Below are positions 51,504 through 59,923 of a stretch of DNA of 64,000 nucleotides, one piece after another (position 1 is the stretch's first letter; each line of letters begins with the position of its first letter). The position numbers and the translations under genes are program-made. The notes beneath the pieces are model-generated. The model had not been told where the DNA came from. It searched no databases and worked only from the letters and a program-made list of their open reading frames with translations. Source of the DNA: JAHDHW01 sp963793295 (GTDB lineage: Bacteria; Bacteroidota; Bacteroidia; Chitinophagales; Saprospiraceae); the NCBI GenBank assembly GCA_963793295.1, contig CAWBZX010000040.1, positions 124,001-188,000 of the forward strand. The letters run 5' to 3'.

Positions 51504-53015
51504 ATGGATATTAAAAAGTATTTAGCTTTTCCTACTCCTTATACGATTCTTATTTTGGTGATTGTATTAGCTGCAATGGCAACCTGGTTGTTACCTTCTG
51601 GCAACTACAATACGTTGAAATACGATGGGGATACCAAAGAATTTGTCATTAAATCTGAAGATGGCAGTAAAAATGTTCCAGCTACGCAAGAAACATTAAA
51701 CGACTTAGACATTAAAATTAAGCTGGAAAAATTTGTTGATGGAGATATCTATAAACCAATCGCAGTTCCGAATACTTATTTAAAGAAGGAATCAAATCCA
51801 CAAGGCATTGGGAGTATCATTCAAGCTCCTATTAAAGGAATTTATGACGCAATTGATGTTATTCTTTTCGTACTAATTCTTGGTGGATTTATTGGTGTTT
51901 TCAATCGATCCGGAGCATTTGACATTGGGATGCAACATCTGGCTCAAAAGCTTCAGGGAAGAGAGAGTTGGTTGATTATTATTGTTACTTCTTTGATGGC
52001 CCTTGGAGGAACAACCTTTGGGTTGGCGGAAGAAACTATCGCTTTTTATCCAATTTTGGTTCCTGTTTTTTTAGCGGCCGGTTATGACGTAATGGTTCCT
52101 TTGGCAGTGATTTATATTGGCTCTGGGATCGGGTTTATGTCTTCAACTACAAATCCTTTTGCTACTATAATTGCTTCTGACGCTGCGGGTGTTAACTGGA
52201 CAAGTGGACTTTACAGTAGAGTCGCGATGTTGGTAATCGGAACCAGTATCTGTATTGCCTGGATTATGCGTTATGCAAAAAAGGTAAAGCTCGATCCTAC
52301 AAAATCAATATTGCACGGTACATTGGAAGGTAAACACTTTTCTTATCCCACAACTATCAATTCGGATGAGATTTCAGAGATGAACGCTAAAACCAGATTA
52401 TTACTGACGCTGTTCGGATTGACCTTCGTTGTAATGATTTATGGAGTTTCTCAATTAGAGTGGTGGTTTTTGGAAATGACAACATTATTTTTGGTCGTTG
52501 CGGTGATCATTGGAATCGTCCAAGGGATCAGCGAAAAGAAATTTATTAGATCTTTTATTGACGGAGCAAAGGAGCTACTCGGTGTTGCGTTTATAATTGG
52601 AATTGCTAGAGGTGTGGCCATTGTTTTGGATTCTGGTTTGGTTTCAGATACCATTCTTTTTTATTCTGCCAGTTCTGTTGAGGGCATGTCGAGTATTTTG
52701 TTCATTGTCGCCTTGATGTTTGTTTTTGCAGGATTGTCCATTTTTATACCTTCTTCGAGTGGGATGGCTGTTTTGACAATGCCAATCATTGGTGGACTTG
52801 CTGAAGTAGCTGGCGTTCCTCGTGAAATGATCGTCAATGCTTATCTCTTTGGAATGGGAGTTATGGGTTTTTTGACACCAGCTGGATTAATTCTCCCATC
52901 TTTGGCAATGGTGGATGTGAATTATAATACCTGGTTGAAGTTTATTATGCCGCTTGTTGGAATTTTGGTTTTGCTGTCTGCCATTTCACTTTCTATAGGT
53001 GTCGTTATGGGTTGA
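51504..53015 (+). CDS. YfcC/DcuC-type ion transporter
   Basis: A 503-aa inner-membrane transporter with about 12 helices, from the ATG at 51504. It has the paired signatures of this superfamily: GGTTFGLAEETIAFYPILVPVFLAAGYD (a motif in the first half) and IPSSSGMAVLTMPIIGGLAEVAGVPRE in the second. LPSGNYNTLKYDG marks the first periplasmic loop. Family members move C4-dicarboxylates or amino acids with cations. It is 18 bases after the cytochrome-b-like gene and likely in an operon with it. Confidence 0.88.
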   Translation: MDIKKYLAFPTPYTILILVIVLAAMATWLLPSGNYNTLKYDGDTKEFVIKSEDGSKNVPATQETLNDLDIKIKLEKFVDGDIYKPIAVPNTYLKKESNPQGIGSIIQAPIKGIYDAIDVILFVLILGGFIGVFNRSGAFDIGMQHLAQKLQGRESWLIIIVTSLMALGGTTFGLAEETIAFYPILVPVFLAAGYDVMVPLAVIYIGSGIGFMSSTTNPFATIIASDAAGVNWTSGLYSRVAMLVIGTSICIAWIMRYAKKVKLDPTKSILHGTLEGKHFSYPTTINSDEISEMNAKTRLLLTLFGLTFVVMIYGVSQLEWWFLEMTTLFLVVAVIIGIVQGISEKKFIRSFIDGAKELLGVAFIIGIARGVAIVLDSGLVSDTILFYSASSVEGMSSILFIVALMFVFAGLSIFIPSSSGMAVLTMPIIGGLAEVAGVPREMIVNAYLFGMGVMGFLTPAGLILPSLAMVDVNYNTWLKFIMPLVGILVLLSAISLSIGVVMG

Positions 53016-53064
53016 TAGTTCTGGCGAAAAGGGTTAGGGGGCAGGAAGTTAGACGGTTAAGTTT

Positions 53065-53943
53065 TTAAAAATAGGGATTTTTTTTCCAAAAAGTTCTTAA
53101 AATAACGTCTTTTATTTTTTTGCTTTCTTTTTTTCTAGGATAAATCATTGACTTATTTAATAATCCAAATAATTTTATTTCGGTTCGGTTTTTTGAGACT
53201 TCCAAAAGGATTGAGGTCTCAACCATATCTGAATTCAACACAAAATAATTGTCTAGTTCTTTCATTGCAATATTGTATCCTTCCCCGTTCAGAAAATAAG
53301 CTCTGAGCAATCCATCTTCTTTTACAATAGCTACCGAATCTTTGCTTTTTGTCTCAATGGGAAGTTTCTTCTTTTTTTTAAAAGTAGTCATGAGTTCTTT
53401 TTCAATTTCCCAAAATCCTTCCATGGGATGGAGGTTTGCGCTCTTTTCATAATAATTTTTAAAATCTGACCAATTGTTAAATCGTAGCGAGACTCTCCTA
53501 TCCTTTTCTTTGGAAAGCTTTACGTTAAAAAATGAAAATCCACTATCAAAAGGCTCAACCCGCTCAATGACATCAAATTCAGTTACATAATCCGGAATTT
53601 CGTCAAAGAACAAACTGAAGTTTTTGGTTTCATTTAAAAGAACAGTTGCCTTCTCCGGATAAAAAGGAATGCTATCTGCACTCAGCAACTCATAAGTTTT
53701 TTCAAAAGTTCTTAAAATGACGGATTGATCTGATTGTGGAAGAAAGAGATAAATCTCAGTGTTTGATTCATCTGGTTTAATCTGCATTTTTACTTCTGTC
53801 ATTCCATTACCAATGATTACCTTTTCAATCCAAACATCTGAATTGTATTTATTTTGATAAGTGACAAATGCTTCAACTGACTGTGTTGTACCTGAAGATA
53901 TGGCTCCTATTATAAAAATCAATTGGAATATTATTTTTCTCAT
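53065..53943 (-). CDS. Secreted hypothetical protein
   Basis: About 292 aa from the ATG at 53943, with a signal peptide (MRKIIFQLIFIIGAISSGTTQS). The mature part is beta-rich and lacks recognised domains. It contains a stretch about trans-strand pairs (IYLFLPQSDQSVILRTFEKTY) and a charged tail (PRKKESKKIKDVILRTFWKK). A lipocalin-like or outer-membrane periplasmic role is conceivable but unsupported. It is convergent with the transporter and 20 bases downstream of the cupin gene on its strand. Confidence 0.65.
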   Translation of the reverse strand: MRKIIFQLIFIIGAISSGTTQSVEAFVTYQNKYNSDVWIEKVIIGNGMTEVKMQIKPDESNTEIYLFLPQSDQSVILRTFEKTYELLSADSIPFYPEKATVLLNETKNFSLFFDEIPDYVTEFDVIERVEPFDSGFSFFNVKLSKEKDRRVSLRFNNWSDFKNYYEKSANLHPMEGFWEIEKELMTTFKKKKKLPIETKSKDSVAIVKEDGLLRAYFLNGEGYNIAMKELDNYFVLNSDMVETSILLEVSKNRTEIKLFGLLNKSMIYPRKKESKKIKDVILRTFWKKNPYF

Positions 53944-53978
53944 TAGTTCTGATTGCACACCTTATGCTACATTTTAAA

Positions 53979-54413
53979 CTATTCGCTATTTCTGTCATAT
54001 GGAATGATATTGTCCCATTCTTCCGCACTTGAGCGAGCTACAAATGCTACAACAGGTTCTGTTTCACTCATGTTGAAAACTTCGTGAGGTACCCCGGATT
54101 TGATATAAATAAAATCTCCTGCTTCATTTTCAAGGATTTCGCGACAGCCAGGTCCAAACTCATGGCGTACTTTCCCTTCCATAATATAAAGCATTAGTTC
54201 AAAGCCATCATGAATATGGGCATAGGCCACGCCACCAGGTGGGATTGTAGCTATATTGACTGATAATTTTGTAGAACCAACATTTTTGGCGGACATTCCC
54301 TGTTTGTAGTGAATACCGTTCCATTCACGCTTTTGGCCTCCTCCCCGAATGGTAAGAATACCTTCGTGATCTTCTACTACATTTTGCTGAATATCGTCTT
54401 CTTTGTTTTTCAT
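53979..54413 (-). CDS. Cupin-domain protein
   Basis: A 144-aa soluble single-domain cupin. Motif 1 appears as PGGVAYAHIHDGFELMLYIMEGKVRHEFG, in which the His pair and Glu are the usual metal ligands. Motif 2 is GDFIYIKSGVPHEVFNMS with the final His. It probably binds a divalent metal and a small polar ligand. No enzymatic activity can be assigned. Its ATG is divergent from the ATPase pair, and its upstream region holds the three TTGACAA-N8-TTGTCAA palindromes. Confidence 0.85.
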   Translation of the reverse strand: MKNKEDDIQQNVVEDHEGILTIRGGGQKREWNGIHYKQGMSAKNVGSTKLSVNIATIPPGGVAYAHIHDGFELMLYIMEGKVRHEFGPGCREILENEAGDFIYIKSGVPHEVFNMSETEPVVAFVARSSAEEWDNIIPYDRNSE

Positions 54414-54510
54414 TTCTGCATATTTTAATAAACTCTAAATATAGAAATTATTGCCCTTGCCGCTGATATAAAAAGGCAAATTGTTAAACTTTTGTTAGCA
54501 TTTTCGTATT

Positions 54511-54590
54511 TTGACAAAATAATAATTGTCAAACTTGACAAAATAGATCTTGTTAAGTATATTTACGGTTGACAATTATAATTTTGTCAT
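54511..54590. promoter_or_regulatory. Three tandem palindromic operator sites
   Basis: Three sites share the form TTGACAA, eight bases, TTGTCAA. Site 1 is TTGACAA...TTGTCAA (54511-54532). Site 2 has TTGACAA...TTGTTAA, one mismatch (54535-54556). Site 3 has TTGACAA...TTGTCAT (54569-54590). Starts are 24 and 34 bases apart, a difference of one helix turn. The array sits between the divergent cupin gene and the two P-loop ATPase genes. Binding protein unknown. Confidence 0.7.
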
Positions 54591-54694
54591 CGACAATGTA
54601 GTACTGATTAAAAACTTGTAGTAAGCGGGTTTTGATAATTTAAAAATAACCTACTGATGAACATAGTTTTTTTATTTAAAATCCACGAACATAC

Positions 54695-55843
54695 ATGAAA
54701 AACATAGTCGGTCAAACTCCGCGAGGAAAAGACTTCTATCCACGAACAAAGGTTATCAAAAAAATTTACCGCAGGCTTGACTCCGGCAGCCACATCTTTA
54801 TGTCTGCACCTAGGCGTGCGGGCAAGACCTCCATTATGCGTTTTCTGGAAGATGTACCACAGAAAGGATATGTTTTTTTATATGTTAGTGTTGAAGATAT
54901 TGAAAGCAGTGAAGAATATTTCAAACTACTTTCTGAAGAACTTCTTTCCAGTGAAGCGGTGAGCAAAATAGTAAAAGCTTCGGAAAAGGCTTATGGGATA
55001 TTTGAACAATTTGCGGAGCATGTCAAAAGGGTAAAGGTCTGGAATATCGAATTTGAATCTCAGGAAAAAGAACCTCCAAGATATAGTAATGAGTTTGAAA
55101 AGTTGATGAAAACGCTTGACACTTCTGATTTTACTATTGTAATTCTTGTTGATGAGTTTCCGATTGCTTTAGAACGAATTATTAGTGAGCATGGTGAGAA
55201 AGATGCAGTTGAATTTTTACATGCAAATCGGAGTATCAGACAAAGAGCAAAAAGAGGTATTCAGTTTATTTACACTGGTTCAATCGGCTTACCGAATATC
55301 ACTCGCAAACTTAATGCGACTGCAACTATCAATGACCTTAATATTATTGAAGTTCCTCCTTTAAGTGAGCGAGAAGCCATGGATTTCACTAAGCAATTAC
55401 TCCGTAATTACAATGTAAAATTCGTGCGTGGAACAATTAAACATATGCTTGACCGACTAAGCTGGTTGATTCCATTTTTCATCCAGCTGGTTGTGCAAAT
55501 GTTAATTGATGAATATGAATCTAATTATAAACCTGTAACAAAAGAAGTGGTCGATGATGTCTTGGAAAAAGCAAGTAACCATCGAAATAATATCTACTTC
55601 GAGAATTATTATAGTCGTCTCGACAAATCGTTAACACCTATTGAAAGTAAATTAGCCAAACAAATGCTTCTTCGTATCGCCAAGGAGGATCGTGTCGCAC
55701 TTGATGTTTTTCATGGCATAGAAGATGCTTCGAGAGTATTGGAGATATTAGAGTTCGATGGGTATATTAATAGCCTGCAGGATGTTTATGTTTTTAATTC
55801 TCCAATACTTCAACTTTGGTGGAAAAAATATGCAAAAGAATAA
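54695..55843 (+). CDS. P-loop ATPase of the AAA/archaeal-ATPase-like type
   Basis: A 382-aa cytoplasmic protein. It has the Walker A motif APRRAGKTS (residues 38-46, GKT with a basic run) and Walker B TIVILVDEFP near 148-157. An FIYTGSIGLPNI sensor-like strand follows. The C-terminal part is helical (LDRLSWLIPFFIQLVVQMLIDEYES, then SKLAKQMLLRIAKEDRVALD) and could be a winged helix. It lies first in an operon-like row with the second ATPase. It is not recognised as any named system; similar genes are found scattered in Bacteroidota. Confidence 0.75.
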   Translation: MKNIVGQTPRGKDFYPRTKVIKKIYRRLDSGSHIFMSAPRRAGKTSIMRFLEDVPQKGYVFLYVSVEDIESSEEYFKLLSEELLSSEAVSKIVKASEKAYGIFEQFAEHVKRVKVWNIEFESQEKEPPRYSNEFEKLMKTLDTSDFTIVILVDEFPIALERIISEHGEKDAVEFLHANRSIRQRAKRGIQFIYTGSIGLPNITRKLNATATINDLNIIEVPPLSEREAMDFTKQLLRNYNVKFVRGTIKHMLDRLSWLIPFFIQLVVQMLIDEYESNYKPVTKEVVDDVLEKASNHRNNIYFENYYSRLDKSLTPIESKLAKQMLLRIAKEDRVALDVFHGIEDASRVLEILEFDGYINSLQDVYVFNSPILQLWWKKYAKE

Positions 55844-55934
55844 ACGAAAAAACCGATAAAATCAGTGATTTTAATTAGATAAGTTAGCGAAACACAAAGT
55901 ACTATTTACGCGAACTTGTAAAAATCTAAAAATT

Positions 55935-58109
55935 ATGTTTCAATACAAATTTAAAAATAACCGCCCGACAGTTGCCTACATTTATAATCCTCAAAATCAG
56001 ACAAAGGAGGAATTGATCGTCAGCTACGTGGTTCGATTAAAAATATTCCAGAAGCTTTTTGAGGAAATAAAGACTTCTAAAATGGAGCACCCTGAGCAAC
56101 ATTTTTTGATCGAAGGGAAACGAGGGATGGGAAAGACTACGTTGTTACTGCGGTTGAGTTATGAAATTGAAAACGACCAAAAACTCAGTGAGTGGTTGAT
56201 TCCTTTGGTATTCAATGAAGAGGAGTACAGCATCAGAAAGTTGTTTAAATTCTGGGAACGAATCGCTGAATTATTAGAAGAAAAAGCTGTTGAATTTGAA
56301 GGATTGAAATCGGAAATGGATCAGCTTTCTAAAATATATTCTTCAGATGACGAATACGAAAAAGCTTGTTTTGAATTACTGACTTCTCAGTTACAAAAAC
56401 ATGAAAAGAAAATCATCCTTTTCATCGATAATTTTGGGGACATGTTTCAAAAATTTAAAGAGAAAGAGGCTCATCGATTGCGCAAAATCCTTCAGACTTC
56501 TTCCGACCTTCGCATTTTTGCTGCTTCTTCCGTAGTACTAGAGGCCTTTTATGATTATAGCCATCCATTTTATGAATTTTTTAAAGTAGAACGTCTGGAT
56601 AGTTTGGATGCCAATTCAACTCGTGAGTTGCTGATAAAACTCGGCAAGTTTTACAAACACGGCGAAGTCCAGGAAATAGTATTAAATCAAAAAGGGCGAA
56701 TTGAAGCACTTCGGCGTTTGACCGGAGGTGTTATTCGTACAATTATTTTATTATTTGAAATCTTTGTAGATAATGAAGATGGAAATGCTTTTCAAGATTT
56801 AGAAACTGTTTTAGATCGCGTGACCCCTCTGTATAAACACAGAATGGATGATCTTCCCGCTCCTCAACAGGAAATCGTTGAAGCGATTGCCCTGAGTTGG
56901 GATGCTATCAGTGTAAGAGAAATAGCAGAACGCACCAGAATGGAAAGTAAAGTAATTTCAGCTAACCTGAATCAACTTGTAAAGAATGATATTATTCATA
57001 AAATTCGAACGAATACTAAAAACAATCTTTATCAGGTAAGTGAACGTTTTTTCAATATCTGGTACCTGATGAGACACGGTCGAAATGGCGACAAAAGCAA
57101 AGTGATCTGGTTAGTGCGTTTTCTCGAAGAATGGTGTGATGATCTCGAAATAATTGACCGGGCAAAAATGCACATCTCTCATCTTCAAAATGGACAATAT
57201 AATACTGAAGCGGCTTACCTGATGTCTGAAGCCATTGCTTATACGCGTCATCTTCCAAAGGAAATGCAACACGAGTTGCTACAAAACACAAGGGGTTTTC
57301 TCGCCAGCCGTAATAGTGATTTGATCAAAAAGCTTTCAAAGTCAGATGTCGAATTGTACAAACAAGCAATTAAGGCATTTGAACTGGGAGATTATAAAAC
57401 TGCTTTGCCTTTGTTTTTGAAAATAAAGGCAAAAGATAATATCCGGATAGCTTTCTGCTATGAAGAAGGTTTTGAAGATTTCAAAAATGCAGCAGCTCAT
57501 TATTTGCAGGCAATTGAAAATCAGGAACTAGAAGCTCATTACTTTTTGGCGCATCTTTATCACACAAAACTGAGGCAGTACAAAAAAGCGGAAACACAAT
57601 ACCTGAAGGCAATAGAAAATGGTCATGAAGACGCTAGATTTGCATTAGGTACTCTTTACTTAAGTGAACAGCGCTTTGCATCAGCGATGAAACAATTCAA
57701 GCAAGCAAGCGAAGAAGGCAATCTGGATGCTTCACTGATGCTGGCTTCTTCTCATATTGCTATTTCTAAAGATTTCAAAAATGCTGAAGCAGAATATTTA
57801 AAAATATTTTCTGATGAAAATTTCTTCAATGAAGCGTCTTTTTCACCAAGTGAACGATTGAAGTTGATCAGGATTGGATTGGTATTTTTGATTTCCAGAA
57901 AGCAGTTTGATTTCTTACTCTCCTTTTTTAATAATGAAAAGGCAGATGCTTTGTATCTAAAAGAACGGTTTAAACCCATCTACTATGCTTTAATGTATTT
58001 CTTGCAGGATAGATTTCCTCGTGAATATTTAAGGATGGGTGAAGAGTTGAAAGAAACCGTTGAAGAAATAATCGCTCAAGTTGAAAAGATGGAAGAAGTA
58101 TATAGTTAA
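55935..58109 (+). CDS. P-loop ATPase with winged helix and TPR/SEL1-like repeats
   Basis: A 724-aa cytoplasmic protein. Walker A is GKRGMGKTT (61-69), and Walker B is ILFIDNFGD (161-169). A winged-helix region follows (about 311-372, AISVREIAERTRMESKVISANL). Then come SEL1/TPR-like helical repeats from about residue 475 (FKNAAAHYLQAIENQ, YKKAETQYLKAIENG, FKNAEAEYLKIF), each of alternating helices with Ala/Leu/Tyr. The order ATPase, wHTH, repeat resembles STAND-type signalling proteins, though the ATPase is not a classic NACHT. No effector domain is seen. Confidence 0.75.
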   Translation: MFQYKFKNNRPTVAYIYNPQNQTKEELIVSYVVRLKIFQKLFEEIKTSKMEHPEQHFLIEGKRGMGKTTLLLRLSYEIENDQKLSEWLIPLVFNEEEYSIRKLFKFWERIAELLEEKAVEFEGLKSEMDQLSKIYSSDDEYEKACFELLTSQLQKHEKKIILFIDNFGDMFQKFKEKEAHRLRKILQTSSDLRIFAASSVVLEAFYDYSHPFYEFFKVERLDSLDANSTRELLIKLGKFYKHGEVQEIVLNQKGRIEALRRLTGGVIRTIILLFEIFVDNEDGNAFQDLETVLDRVTPLYKHRMDDLPAPQQEIVEAIALSWDAISVREIAERTRMESKVISANLNQLVKNDIIHKIRTNTKNNLYQVSERFFNIWYLMRHGRNGDKSKVIWLVRFLEEWCDDLEIIDRAKMHISHLQNGQYNTEAAYLMSEAIAYTRHLPKEMQHELLQNTRGFLASRNSDLIKKLSKSDVELYKQAIKAFELGDYKTALPLFLKIKAKDNIRIAFCYEEGFEDFKNAAAHYLQAIENQELEAHYFLAHLYHTKLRQYKKAETQYLKAIENGHEDARFALGTLYLSEQRFASAMKQFKQASEEGNLDASLMLASSHIAISKDFKNAEAEYLKIFSDENFFNEASFSPSERLKLIRIGLVFLISRKQFDFLLSFFNNEKADALYLKERFKPIYYALMYFLQDRFPREYLRMGEELKETVEEIIAQVEKMEEVYS

Positions 58110-58138
58110 AAACAAGAATTGAGTCATAAAAAACCTTA

Positions 58139-59875
58139 GTGCCAGCATTGCAAACCTTTGACGATACTTTTTCTGTTTCTCTAGCTTATAATGACAAAAT
58201 TGTAAAGATCCCATTTGGTAAAATGAGTTCTTTCGATGAATTATATGTTGATTTTAATATAGAAGAAACGACTAATTTTCTGCGTATAAAACTGACCATT
58301 CATCCCAAAGAGAGTATTGTCTTAAAAGATTTGGAGTTAAAAAAAGTCAGAAATTATTTACTCCATGAGCGAATTTTCTGTAATGGTTTTCAATCTTGGA
58401 CAGAGAGCAAAGAATTTGACATCAATGAAACTATTCCGAAACTAAAACCTTTCTTTACTTCAAAGTTCCATCTTCAGGGGGATTACAGCTTTAAAGGAAT
58501 TCCGAGAGGAAAAGGTCATTTCCACTCCTGGACTTATAGTTACATCCGTTCAAATGAAACTTTAGATTTCGTTGGTTCTCTAAGTGAAAATAATGCCTTC
58601 ACCATTATTCAGCATGATATTAAAAACCATTCTTTGAGCATTCGAAAAGAATGCAATGATTTGAAGTTAGCCCACTCTTTTCCCATCCTTGACGTTGTAA
58701 TTTTAAGAGGAAAGGACCAAACCGTTTTTGATCAATATTTCGGCATGAGGGGATTGCCAAAACCAAAGTATACCCCACTCACAGGTTGGACAAGCTGGTA
58801 TAATTACTTTACCAATATCTCGGAAGACATCATTTTAAAAAATGCTACTGCATTTGCAGAAAAAGAGGTTCCGATTGATGTCATTCAGATTGATGATGGT
58901 TATCAAGCCCAGATTGGAGATTGGCTAAAAACCAAACCTTCTTTCCCAAATGGAATGGGAAAAATGGCAAAGGAAATCAAAAAGAAAGGCTTCAAAGCAG
59001 GAATATGGATCGCGCCATTTATTTGCGTTGAACAATCTGAAATTTTTCAAAACAGAAAGAGCTGGTTAGTAAAAAATATCAAGGGAAAGCCACTAAAAGC
59101 AGGTTACAATAGCCTTTGGAAAAGTTGGTTCTATGTTTTGGACTTTTATAACCCTGAAGTACAAAATCATTTGATTAGCGTATTTTTTAAGCTAACAGAA
59201 AAATGGCATTATGACCTGATCAAAATGGATTTTCTTTATGCGGTATGTATCAAACCTCCTCCAAATAAAACCCGTGGTCAAGTGATGAGTGATGCGCTGA
59301 CTTTTCTTAGAAATCTCACTAAAAACCAGATGGTTTTGGGTTGCGGAGTTCCTTTGGGAAGTGCTTTTGGCAAGGTGGATTATTGCAGAGTTGGACCTGA
59401 TATCCATATGAAATGGGAGGACAATAAAATGAAGTGGCTGGGTAATCGGGAACGTACTTCCACACTCACCGCTCTTCGAACAGTTTTGGGTCGCTGGCAA
59501 TTGAATAACCGTGCTTTCCATAATGATCCAGACGTATTTATTCTGAGAGATTCCAACAATAATTTGAATTTCAACCAAAGGACTACTTTGCTTACTATCA
59601 ACACCTTACTGGGTAATTTATTATTTACTTCTGATGATGTTGGCGCATATTCGGAAGAGCAATGGTGCGAGTTTGATTCTATTTTTAAATGGCAAAATAG
59701 TGAGGTGCAACGAGTAGAAGATCTGGGTAATGATCAATTTATCATTCATTTGCAACATGAAGGTTTAGGTTGGTTGGCTTTTTGCAATTTAAGCAACAAA
59801 AAAGCTATCTTCAGATTCAAAAAAGAAAAGATTGAGTTGGATCCTTTCGAAAGCATCATTCTTGAAAATAAATAA
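58139..59875 (+). CDS. Alpha-galactosidase-like glycoside hydrolase (GH36/GH-D)
   Basis: A 578-aa glycoside hydrolase. GWTSWYNYFT, VIQIDDGYQ and GIWIAPFI place it in clan GH-D. The nucleophile is Asp364 in LIKMDFLYA and the acid/base Asp421 in RVGPDIHMKW. The preceding VLGCGVPLGSAFGKVDYCR is the usual GH36 turn. There is no signal peptide, so it should act in the cytosol, unless the real start differs: the current GTG start is weak. It starts 29 bases after the ATPase and shares its strand, and may be co-transcribed, although the functional link is obscure. Confidence 0.85.
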   Translation: MPALQTFDDTFSVSLAYNDKIVKIPFGKMSSFDELYVDFNIEETTNFLRIKLTIHPKESIVLKDLELKKVRNYLLHERIFCNGFQSWTESKEFDINETIPKLKPFFTSKFHLQGDYSFKGIPRGKGHFHSWTYSYIRSNETLDFVGSLSENNAFTIIQHDIKNHSLSIRKECNDLKLAHSFPILDVVILRGKDQTVFDQYFGMRGLPKPKYTPLTGWTSWYNYFTNISEDIILKNATAFAEKEVPIDVIQIDDGYQAQIGDWLKTKPSFPNGMGKMAKEIKKKGFKAGIWIAPFICVEQSEIFQNRKSWLVKNIKGKPLKAGYNSLWKSWFYVLDFYNPEVQNHLISVFFKLTEKWHYDLIKMDFLYAVCIKPPPNKTRGQVMSDALTFLRNLTKNQMVLGCGVPLGSAFGKVDYCRVGPDIHMKWEDNKMKWLGNRERTSTLTALRTVLGRWQLNNRAFHNDPDVFILRDSNNNLNFNQRTTLLTINTLLGNLLFTSDDVGAYSEEQWCEFDSIFKWQNSEVQRVEDLGNDQFIIHLQHEGLGWLAFCNLSNKKAIFRFKKEKIELDPFESIILENK

Positions 59876-59907
59876 GCCGTTTTTTGATTATCAAAAAACG
59901 GCTTATT
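59871..59907. terminator. Bidirectional terminator between convergent genes
   Basis: Perfect 17-base arms (59871-59887 and 59891-59907) with core AAGCCGTTTTTTGA and a 3-base loop. The stop codon of the alpha-galactosidase gene overlaps the first arm. It ends in T-rich sequence on both strands, ahead of the S41 protease stop at 59924. Confidence 0.85.
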
Positions 59908-59923
59908 TATTCTACTTAATCTT

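Noticed and set aside
54511..54575. Repeated TTGACA as sigma-70-type -35 boxes
   Set aside because: Bacteroidota promoters do not use this -35; no TATAAT at 17 bases; the inverted complement at a fixed eight-base spacer explains the pattern better as operators.
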